Under the pieces are notes generated by a model. The model did not search any database, was not told the DNA's origin, and saw only the letters and a list, made by a program, of their open reading frames with translations. Made by a program: the position numbers and the translations under genes. From the NCBI GenBank assembly GCA_016210495.1, contig JACQUC010000234.1:1-56738 (forward strand): a stretch of DNA of 56,738 nt, given 5' to 3'. This DNA comes from Chloroflexota bacterium. Lineage in GTDB: Bacteria > Chloroflexota > FW602-bin22 > JACPRP01. The stretch's first letter is position 1, and each line of letters begins with the position of its first letter. Positions 49,878 through 56,738 of the stretch are shown here, one piece after another.

Positions 49878-52430
49878 TTGCTGGAGCTCAAGGCGGAGCG
49901 GTTGAGACGCGCGCTGGATCTACCTTGTGTCGGGTGGCGTGAGTTTGCCGTGGTCTCGGCGGGGTTTCTTGCCATCCTGGGGGCGCTGTTCTGGCGCGTG
50001 GTGTTCCTTCAGGAAGTGCTGACACCGGCCGACCTAATCTACTCGCTCGACCCGGTCTGGCGGGCGGTCGCACCGCCTGATTTCAGGTTTCCATCGAACC
50101 ACGCCCTGTCAGACCTGGTCTTTCAGTGGTACCCGTGGCTAACTTTCAACGGTGAGAGCCTGCGCCAGGGGGTTATCCCTCTTTGGAATCCCTTCGTGCT
50201 CGGGGGCACTCCTTACCTGGCCAACCAGCAGTCTGCCTTCCTGTATCCCATCAACCTGCTGCTGTACTTTCTGCCGATGCCGGTGAGCATCGGATATCTG
50301 GCTATCGTCCGCCTGCTTGTAGCCGGCCTGTCCACATACTACTACTTGCGAACGCTCGGGGCGGGGCGGAGCGGGTGTTTTGTAGGTGCCTGTGCCTTCA
50401 CGTTCGGGGGGTTCTCCATCGTCTGGCTGGGCTACGCGATGTCGAATATCATCGTACTGCTGCCGCTGGCGCTGCTGCTCACGGAGAAGCTCTTCAGGCG
50501 CGGCGGCGGCCCATGGTTCGCCGGACTAGCTCTCGTCATCGCTGCGCAGCTCCTTGGCGGCCATCCTGAGACGTCGTTCCACTTTGGCCTCATCTGGGCG
50601 GTTTACGCGCTGTTTCGCCTTAGTCTGGAAGTCAGGCATAGAGCAGCATGGTCGTCTGTAGGCTGGTTGAGCTTGCAGCTAGGGGCGTCGTGTCTGCTCG
50701 GGTTCGCGATTGCGTCCGTGCAGGTGCTTCCTTTTCTAGCCATCCTTCCGGACACGTTTGCGTTTGCCGCGCGCCAAGGGGGCACGGGCGGGGATTGGCT
50801 CGTTCATCCGGGGCTGTGGAAAGAACTCGTCAGCGCCGTCACCATCGTCTTTCCAAATGCGCTGGGGAACCCGACGGTGCCAAACGCCACGTGGTTTGGC
50901 CCTTTCATGAGCCCCAACGAGCAGGCGGTCTACGTCGGGACAACTCCCCTGGTGCTGGCGATCATAGGAGCCACCACGTGGAGAAGGAGCCCCTATGTCG
51001 CCTTCTGGCTCGGCGCCGTCGTAGTCTATTTTGGTCTGGCCTATCACCTGCCCGGTTTCGAGGCCGCCAACCACCTGCCGGTGTTCGGCATCGCCTACAG
51101 CGGACGTCTGCGCCTGGGCATGACGATAGGTGCCGCAGTTCTCGCGGCCTTTGGAACCGACCTCCTGGTGCAGAAGATCGGGGACGCAGCGCTGGTCAAC
51201 AAAGTCAAGAAGATGCTATTGATATCAGCGCTGCTTGGTCTGTGCGGTGCGCTGGCGGTGTTTGGGGGACTGCTGGTGTTCAGGGATTTTATCTTGGGCT
51301 ATGGGACAGAGTATGTGACGAGCAATGTTTATGGCCAGCCAGGATACCCCGAGTCACTCGAGTATTACCGGTCGAAACTGACTGATATGTACGATGCGCT
51401 GCTGCGATTCTACAGTCCATTGGCGGTGCGCGTGTACCTGCCCATTCTTTTTGCGACGGGTTTGTGGCTGACACTTGTCGCGTGCGGCGGAAAATGCGTA
51501 CGCCGCACAGTGATCAAGGCGAGCCTGGTCGTCTTAACCGTGGTGGACCTGATGGTACTGGCCTGGGGCTATAATCCGAGTATCGACGCGAAACAGGTGT
51601 ATCCCGAGACGGAGGTGATACGGTTTCTCCGGGAGCGGGCGGACGGCGCCAGGGTTGCGGGGATCGGCCTGGCTCTAATGCCTAACGCAAACATGGTATG
51701 GGGGTTGCGGGATGTGCGAGGCTACGAGAACATCTCGTCCCGGCGGTTCGAGACATTCTTCGACGCGCTTGCCACGAGGTTGCCCTTCGGCGCGTACAGC
51801 CTTCTGGCCAAGCCCAGCCCCAGGCTGTTCGAGCTTCTTGGCGTGAAGTACGTCGTCGCTCAGAAAGGCGATGTACACCCCACATCAGAACTATCCCTGG
51901 TGTTTGCCAGCGAGGGGGTTGAGATTTTCGAGAACCCGAGCGCGCTGCCACGGGCATTCGTGGTCGGGCGTGCGCGAAAGTTGGACAGCGAAGAGGCGAT
52001 CCTGGAGGAAATGAGGTCGCCAAGCTTCAGACCGCGCGAGGAAGTGTTGTTTGAGGGCACGATGCCTGTTCTCGGCAATGCGGACGTCCGGGGCAACGCG
52101 AGTGCTCGAGACGTGAACGCCAACGAGGTCCACGTCTCGGTATCTGCCGATGCTGCCGCCTGGCTGGTGCTGAGCGATGCCTACGAGGACGGCTGGAAGG
52201 CCTTCGTGGACGGGCGCGAGGTGAAAGTGTACCGTGCGAACTACATCATGCGGGCGGTACGAGTGGAGGCGGGGCAGCACCTAGTGGAATTCAGGTATGA
52301 GCCGACGGCCTTTGCGATTGGGCTGCGTGTTTCGGTCGCGGCGCTGCTGATTACGGGTCTGATTGGGGTCTATTCGACGATGCGGTCGAGGGCGGCATAT
52401 TTGCGACTGGCGTCGCCAGGGAGGCGATAG
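49878..52430 (+). CDS. YfhO-family polytopic membrane protein (copy 1)
   Basis: An 850-residue protein with about 12 hydrophobic helices in the first 550 residues (for example EFAVVSAGFLAILGALFWRV, GYLAIVRLLVAGLSTYYYL) and a C-terminal outer beta domain (LVLSDAYEDGWKAFVDGREV). This matches YfhO/DUF-type GT-C-like proteins, proposed to glycosylate cell-wall polymers with CsbB-type partners in Firmicutes. The start is TTG at 49878 behind GGAGGTG. The downstream gene is a close paralogue. A nearby GT-C gene at 34053 is not adjacent. Substrate unknown. Confidence 0.85.
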   Translation: MLELKAERLRRALDLPCVGWREFAVVSAGFLAILGALFWRVVFLQEVLTPADLIYSLDPVWRAVAPPDFRFPSNHALSDLVFQWYPWLTFNGESLRQGVIPLWNPFVLGGTPYLANQQSAFLYPINLLLYFLPMPVSIGYLAIVRLLVAGLSTYYYLRTLGAGRSGCFVGACAFTFGGFSIVWLGYAMSNIIVLLPLALLLTEKLFRRGGGPWFAGLALVIAAQLLGGHPETSFHFGLIWAVYALFRLSLEVRHRAAWSSVGWLSLQLGASCLLGFAIASVQVLPFLAILPDTFAFAARQGGTGGDWLVHPGLWKELVSAVTIVFPNALGNPTVPNATWFGPFMSPNEQAVYVGTTPLVLAIIGATTWRRSPYVAFWLGAVVVYFGLAYHLPGFEAANHLPVFGIAYSGRLRLGMTIGAAVLAAFGTDLLVQKIGDAALVNKVKKMLLISALLGLCGALAVFGGLLVFRDFILGYGTEYVTSNVYGQPGYPESLEYYRSKLTDMYDALLRFYSPLAVRVYLPILFATGLWLTLVACGGKCVRRTVIKASLVVLTVVDLMVLAWGYNPSIDAKQVYPETEVIRFLRERADGARVAGIGLALMPNANMVWGLRDVRGYENISSRRFETFFDALATRLPFGAYSLLAKPSPRLFELLGVKYVVAQKGDVHPTSELSLVFASEGVEIFENPSALPRAFVVGRARKLDSEEAILEEMRSPSFRPREEVLFEGTMPVLGNADVRGNASARDVNANEVHVSVSADAAAWLVLSDAYEDGWKAFVDGREVKVYRANYIMRAVRVEAGQHLVEFRYEPTAFAIGLRVSVAALLITGLIGVYSTMRSRAAYLRLASPGRR

Positions 52431-52458
52431 GGCAAGGATGCGTTTCTAAGAATGAATT

Positions 52459-52487
52459 AGGACAACCACGCAGGGTTGCCCCTACGA
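52459..52487. repeat. Hairpin repeat between the YfhO paralogues
   Basis: CAACC-ACGCAG-GGTTG followed by CCCCTAC (52463-52485). It is the same core as at 26865 and 46413. Confidence 0.65.
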
Positions 52488-52507
52488 ATGTGGTTGCGGA
52501 GGATCGG

Positions 52508-55168
52508 TTGCTACAACGTGGCCATAGCTTCCGGAGGAGCATTCTGAGATCCTGTCCTACAGGGTGGCGGGAGCTCGTCGTCGTCAGCGCTGGGCTCCTG
52601 GCGATCCTGATCGCCGTGTTCTGGCGGGTGGTGTTGCTGCAGGAAGTGTTGACGCCGGCCGACATGATCTATTCGCACGACCCCTTGTGGCGCAACGTCG
52701 CGCCACCGGGGTTCAAGTTCCCGTCCAACCCGTTGTTGTCAGATCAGGTGTTCCAGTTCTATCCGTGGCTAATGTTCGGAAGTGAGAGCCTTCGCCAGGG
52801 GATCGTGCCGCTCTGGAATCCCTACGTGCTCGCGGGAACACCATTCCTGGCCAACCAGCAATCGGCGGTGCTGTATCCGCTCAATCTGCTTCTCTACTTC
52901 TTACCGACACCCGTGGGGATTGGATACCTGGCGATTGTCCGGTTGCTGCTGGGTGGACTTGGTGCCTACTACTACGTCCGGTTGCTCGGGGCGGGCAGGA
53001 CCGGTGGCTTTGTCGGCGCCTGCGCTTTCGCGTTTGGAGGGTTCTCGATCGTCTGGCTGGGCTCACCTATCTCCAATGTCGCTATGCTGCTCCCTCTGAC
53101 CTTGTTGGCTACCGAGAGGTTGCTAAGATTCGGCGGAGCCCTCAATTTTGCCGCTCTTGCCATGGTCGCCGGCGCTCAGTTTCTTGGCGGCCACCCCGAA
53201 ACGTCCTTCCACATTGGCGTGGTCTGGACGGCGTACCTGCTATTTCGGCTCCTCGCCAAGCCGAAGAGCGCGGACTGGCGGCGGACAAGCTGGAGACGGG
53301 GCCTAGCAGCGGGGGCCTCGTTTGTGATCGGGTTCGCCATCTCGTCGGTGCAGGTACTGCCATTTCTGGCGATTCTGCGGGAGACCTCGACGTTCGCGAC
53401 GCGGCAGGCCGGGCGAGGTGAGAACTTGTTGTTCTCCGTAGATGCGTGGAAACAGGTCACGTCCGGGCTTAGCATTGTGTCGCCCAACGCTTTCGGGAAC
53501 CCGAGCGTTCCGCATGCCGAATGGTGGAACGCGTTTTCAAACTTCAACGAACAGGCGGCATATGTGGGAACGGTGCCCCTTGTGCTGGCCGTCATCGGCG
53601 CCACAACGTGGCGGAGAAATCCGCTCGCCGCGTTCTGGCTCGGCGCCGGGTTGGTGGCCGCCGCAATAGCACTCCGTTTGCCGGGCTTCGAGATCTTCAA
53701 CCATCTGCCGATATTCAGTCTGGCTGCCAATGCGAGACTGCGTCTGGCTCTGACCTTTTGCGTAGCGGTTCTTTGCGCCTTGGGGACCGATTACTTGCTC
53801 AAGAGGGCAGACGACGAACGGTTCGTAAAGAGGGTTCAAGGGCTACTGGCGGTGTCGACACTTGTCGGCCTGATTGGTACACTGGCCGTGTTCGGTACTC
53901 TCGTGATCTTGAAGGAGCCGATTTTGGCCTTCGGGAGGCAGTATATCGCGGCGCAAATCGGCAGCAGTCCTGGATTTCGCGAGCCGTTCGACTACTACTT
54001 CGCGAAACTGCCACAACTTTATGAGACGTTAACGATGTTCTACAGCCCGCTGACGCTGCGCGTGTATCTGCCCATCATCTGGGCGGTGGGACTGTGGCTT
54101 CTACTTGCCACGAGGAAATCCGCCCGGGGAGAGGCGCTCAGGATGGGCATTGTTCTCCTAACGGCGGCCGATCTGGGAACGTTAGCGCTTGGCTATAACC
54201 CAAGTCTGCCACTGGAGCAGGTTTTCCCTACCACCGAGGCGATCACCTTTCTCAAGGACAAGGTTGGGACCCAAAGAATCGCCGGGGTTGGGTTCGCGCT
54301 GACGCCCAACGCAAGCATGCTCTGGCGGCTGCAAGACATCCGAGGATACGAGATGACAGTCGACCGGCAATTCCAGACCTTCTACGAGTCTTTTGCCACG
54401 AGGGTTGCCTTTGGCGGATACCAACTGCTGGCCAAGCCCAGCCCCAAGCTGTTCGAGCTTCTGGGCGTAAGGTACGTCGTGGCTGGGGCAGGAGGTGTGG
54501 ATTCTGCGTCAGGCCTGTCGAGGGTGTTCGCCGCCGACGGGGTTGAGATCTACGAGAATCCGAACGCCCTGCCCCGCGCATTCGTCGTGGGAAGAGGCCG
54601 ATCGGTACCCGACGAGAAGGCGACCGTCCAGACGATAGGCTCACCTAATTTCAGGCCGCGGGAGGACGTGCTACTTGACGGCACGGCGCCGACCTTCGCA
54701 AGCGTCGAGGCCAGAGGCAACGCAGGCGTTCGAGACGTCAACGCAAACGAGGTCGAGGTCTTCGTGTCTACAAACGCCGCCTCCTGGCTGGTGCTAAGCG
54801 ATGGCTACGATGCCGGTTGGAAAGCGTTCGTGGACGGGCAGGAGACGAAGGTATACCGCGCGAACTACGTAATGCGGGCGGTTCGAGTGGAGGCGGGAGA
54901 GCACCAGGTGAGGTTCGAGTACGATCCACCGGCATTTGCGCTGGGACTGCAAATATCGGTTGCGGCGCTAATTGTTACGGCAGTGATCGCGCTCTGCCCG
55001 GTTATGGCGCGGGCATTTCGTAGGGCAAGGGCCGGAACGACGTGTCGATGCGATCACCATTGCGGTTGGCGACCACGAGGCCGAGCCAGTTCTGGTCGTC
55101 AGGATTCGGGTAGTCTACACGATAGTGATGGACGCCAAAGCGGCTTTCCTGGCGGTACAGGGCGGTAG
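52508..55168 (+). CDS. YfhO-family polytopic membrane protein (copy 2), 3' end reads into the antisense gene
   Basis: A paralogue of the previous gene over its whole length, for example FVGACAFAFGGFSIVWLG against FVGACAFTFGGFSIVWLG and the C-terminal LVLSDGYDAGWKAFVDGQE. Same topology: about 12 membrane helices, then an outer beta domain. I place the start at the TTG at 52508 behind CGGAGG, matching the paralogue; a GTG at 52490 lies next to a repeat. The fold ends near 55015, but the frame continues 49 codons to 55168, overlapping the convergent flavoprotein gene by 167 bp. Copy 1 ends at GATAGGGCAAGG; copy 2 has GTAGGGCAAGG in the wrong frame, which suggests the stop was lost by a small indel. 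Confidence 0.84.
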   Translation: MLQRGHSFRRSILRSCPTGWRELVVVSAGLLAILIAVFWRVVLLQEVLTPADMIYSHDPLWRNVAPPGFKFPSNPLLSDQVFQFYPWLMFGSESLRQGIVPLWNPYVLAGTPFLANQQSAVLYPLNLLLYFLPTPVGIGYLAIVRLLLGGLGAYYYVRLLGAGRTGGFVGACAFAFGGFSIVWLGSPISNVAMLLPLTLLATERLLRFGGALNFAALAMVAGAQFLGGHPETSFHIGVVWTAYLLFRLLAKPKSADWRRTSWRRGLAAGASFVIGFAISSVQVLPFLAILRETSTFATRQAGRGENLLFSVDAWKQVTSGLSIVSPNAFGNPSVPHAEWWNAFSNFNEQAAYVGTVPLVLAVIGATTWRRNPLAAFWLGAGLVAAAIALRLPGFEIFNHLPIFSLAANARLRLALTFCVAVLCALGTDYLLKRADDERFVKRVQGLLAVSTLVGLIGTLAVFGTLVILKEPILAFGRQYIAAQIGSSPGFREPFDYYFAKLPQLYETLTMFYSPLTLRVYLPIIWAVGLWLLLATRKSARGEALRMGIVLLTAADLGTLALGYNPSLPLEQVFPTTEAITFLKDKVGTQRIAGVGFALTPNASMLWRLQDIRGYEMTVDRQFQTFYESFATRVAFGGYQLLAKPSPKLFELLGVRYVVAGAGGVDSASGLSRVFAADGVEIYENPNALPRAFVVGRGRSVPDEKATVQTIGSPNFRPREDVLLDGTAPTFASVEARGNAGVRDVNANEVEVFVSTNAASWLVLSDGYDAGWKAFVDGQETKVYRANYVMRAVRVEAGEHQVRFEYDPPAFALGLQISVAALIVTAVIALCPVMARAFRRARAGTTCRCDHHCGWRPRGRASSGRQDSGSLHDSDGRQSGFPGGTGR

Positions 55169-56702
55169 TGGCCATGATCTTGCCGATCAGGAGAAGGTCC
55201 CTGACCTCGTTCGCTCGCATCACTTCGTGGAAGTCTCTGGCGCCAATGTCGTCCAGATGGGGCGTGAGACTGTCCAGCTTCTGAAGGGCATACTTTAGGC
55301 CAAGCTCGCTGCGCGCGGGGCCGACGTACTGCCACATTATCTTCTGCAGAACGTCCTCCAATTCGCGATAGTGGACGTCAGCCTTGCGCTGGATGGGCGA
55401 TAGCACCTGCTCCATGCCAGCAGCGACTTGAGCCCAATCGACGTCGACGAGGGCGGCGACAGACGACGCATACTTTGCCGCATCTCTGCCGGCGGCGTAG
55501 CCACTGGTCACCGAGGCCGAGCAGTTGGAGGCCTGGTCCGTGCAGTCGCCGGCGGCGAACAGGCCGGGCAGGGTAGATGCGGAGGTCTCGTCGATCATTA
55601 TGCCGCTGCCGAGCGCGTCGACCGGCCCTCCCAGCAGCCCTTCGGAGACCATAACTTCCACCGGCTGCGTGGCCAGGTCGACGCCCTTGGCGCGAAGGAA
55701 ATCCGGCAGGGTGCTCTTATCGTAGCCAAGCGTCTTATTGAGATGTTCGAGCGCAGTCGCCGGCAGGTGTCGACAGTCGAGCACCACCGGCCCGCGGCCT
55801 TCGCGCAACTCGGTCAGGACGCCCTGGGCCATCTTGAAGCGGGGCGCCCTGTTGCCGAGGGGATGGTAGTGGGTCATAAACTCCTCGCCAAGCGCGTTGA
55901 CAAAGCGTCCGCCCATCCCAGTGAGGGCGTTGAGGCCGGGCGCGCTGAACCCTTTGGGAACCACCGTGACCTGGGCATACTCCATATTCGCCAGCGCAGC
56001 GCCGGCGCGAAAAGCCATTGCCTGGGCGCCGCCCGTGTCGGCGGGACACATCCAGGTATTGAACGAGTTGCCGGTGGGGCTCTCGAAAAGACGGTCGACT
56101 CTACCGGTCGATAGGATGGTTGCCCTGGCGCGGACGACGATGAACTCGCCCGTTCTGATGTCGAAGCACATCGCTCCAGCTACGTGGCCATCGCGCATAA
56201 GGAGATCAGTGGCCATGGCCTTCTCCAGGGCCCGCGTACCGAGCCGGCGGGCCTCTTTGGCTAGCTTGGGCTTGAGGTTCCTACCATCGAAGTTGATCGA
56301 GAGAGGGCCGGGTCTGCCAAGTGACTGGGTACGGTAGAACGTGCCGTCGGGCTGGGTCAGCGGATTGCCAATGCGGGCCATCCTGGCGATGGCGGCCTTG
56401 AGCTCGCGGCAGTAGACTGCGTTGTGAACGCTGAGGTTTACGCCACCCTTGCCCACCTGCCACAGGTGCTCGAGATAACCTTCGCGGGTGTCCCACTCCG
56501 GCCCTGTCTCCAGGTAGGCGGCAAAGTGATCGATGCCTCCGCCCATGGCGCCGCTGCGGTTGATGCCGGCTTTGTCGACGGCGACGACGCGAGCGCCGTT
56601 TTCGCCGGCCGCAATGGCGGCGTTGAGGCCGGCCAGGCCGCCGCCGACGATGAGAACGTCGGTTTCGACGATGGTTGCGAGTTGTTCTGATGGTTTCATC
56701 AT
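55002..56702 (-). CDS. Fumarate reductase/succinate dehydrogenase-type FAD-binding flavoprotein
   Basis: A 566-residue flavoprotein with the FAD dinucleotide motif VLIVGGGLAGLNAAIAAGENG, then AVDKAGINRSGAMGGGIDHF, the capping domain, GGRFVNALGEEFM, and GLFAAGDCTDQASNCSASVT near the C-terminal FAD contact. The fold matches SdhA/FrdA, L-aspartate oxidase and AprA. The GAMGGGIDHF and GPEWDTREGYLEHL segments resemble the adenylylsulfate-reductase-like branch used on varied substrates. No membrane anchor or iron-sulfur subunit is in view, but the window ends 36 bp upstream. GGAGG precedes the ATG at 56702. The substrate is unknown; reduction or oxidation of a C-C double bond is likely. Confidence 0.88.
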   Translation of the reverse strand: MMKPSEQLATIVETDVLIVGGGLAGLNAAIAAGENGARVVAVDKAGINRSGAMGGGIDHFAAYLETGPEWDTREGYLEHLWQVGKGGVNLSVHNAVYCRELKAAIARMARIGNPLTQPDGTFYRTQSLGRPGPLSINFDGRNLKPKLAKEARRLGTRALEKAMATDLLMRDGHVAGAMCFDIRTGEFIVVRARATILSTGRVDRLFESPTGNSFNTWMCPADTGGAQAMAFRAGAALANMEYAQVTVVPKGFSAPGLNALTGMGGRFVNALGEEFMTHYHPLGNRAPRFKMAQGVLTELREGRGPVVLDCRHLPATALEHLNKTLGYDKSTLPDFLRAKGVDLATQPVEVMVSEGLLGGPVDALGSGIMIDETSASTLPGLFAAGDCTDQASNCSASVTSGYAAGRDAAKYASSVAALVDVDWAQVAAGMEQVLSPIQRKADVHYRELEDVLQKIMWQYVGPARSELGLKYALQKLDSLTPHLDDIGARDFHEVMRANEVRDLLLIGKIMATTALYRQESRFGVHHYRVDYPNPDDQNWLGLVVANRNGDRIDTSFRPLPYEMPAP

Positions 56703-56715
56703 ATGGCCTCCAGGG

Positions 56716-56738
56716 GCTCCCTCACCCTATCCCTCTCC
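56716..56738. repeat. CCCTCACCCTATCCCTCTCC repeat word
   Basis: The same word, as CCCTCACCCTAACCCTCTCC, forms the 3' end of the HAD gene at 40192. It continues beyond the window. Confidence 0.55.

Noticed and set aside
1..56738. tRNA or rRNA genes
   Set aside because: I looked through the intergenic gaps for cloverleaf ends and conserved GGTTCGA-type T-arms and found none that I could support; only the T-box and the FMN riboswitch are clear RNAs.

Overview
The window is about 57 kb of GC-rich bacterial DNA with tightly packed genes on both strands, good Shine-Dalgarno sites, frequent TTG and GTG starts, and clear sigma-A type promoters (TTGACA / TAGAAT-like). The gene content suggests a member of the Chloroflexota or a close relative. 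Supporting features are secreted proteins with short aromatic/proline C-terminal tails, a membrane-anchored baseplate-J-like protein beside ruvX-mltG, a valine T-box, an FMN riboswitch, and many CoxL/CoxM-type molybdenum hydroxylase genes. The phylum call is an inference from content, not from a marker-gene tree.

Layout. 1-4.3 kb: the 3' part of a secreted cupredoxin-like protein and a secreted di-haem MauG/cytochrome c peroxidase fused to four cadherin-like repeats. 4.7-9.0 kb: a DUF4446 protein, then a CoxL-type molybdenum hydroxylase subunit with a branched-chain-amino-acid-type binding lipoprotein. 9.2-10.8 kb: an EutA-like B12-enzyme reactivase, divergent from a large catabolic operon. 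11.2-22.1 kb: that operon, which holds a two-subunit ThDP decarboxylase, a second CoxL-type subunit, a benzoate-CoA-ligase-like enzyme, a CoxM-type FAD subunit, a fusion of a CoxS-type [2Fe-2S] domain to a DMSO-reductase-family molybdoenzyme, a class II aldolase-like protein, a beta-keto acid cleavage enzyme and an isochorismatase-like hydrolase. 22.2-31.7 kb (minus strand): hslV, aroE, mltG, ruvX, a baseplate-J-like protein, alaS, larC and larB. 31.7-34.0 kb: a non-coding and mobile zone with a degenerate repeat array, a REP-associated transposase flanked by inverted REP copies, and a wrecked type III restriction gene. 34-39.4 kb: a GT-C glycosyltransferase, a benzoylformate-decarboxylase-like enzyme and an Old Yellow Enzyme family reductase. 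39.5-44.3 kb: a HAD phosphatase and the riboflavin operon ribD-ribE-ribBA-ribH behind an FMN riboswitch. 44.4-49.6 kb: a DUF1015 protein, a small helical protein and valS behind a T-box. 49.9-56.7 kb: two tandem YfhO-family membrane proteins and a fumarate-reductase-type flavoprotein.

The most unusual coding signal is the fusion at 17271-19682. It joins the first half of an XDH-family small subunit to a complete DMSOR-family catalytic chain, inside an operon that has CoxL and CoxM genes but no stand-alone CoxS. The most unusual non-coding signal is a dispersed family of roughly 100-bp elements with imperfect terminal inverted repeats. Their internal hairpin stems differ completely from copy to copy yet stay perfectly self-complementary. 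Related free hairpins sit directly at gene ends, and their GTAG flank provides the TAG stop codon of at least five genes.

Together the 11-22 kb genes look like a pathway that activates an (aromatic?) acid to a CoA ester, hydroxylates or reduces it with molybdenum enzymes, decarboxylates it and cleaves the product. The substrate cannot be read from the sequence.
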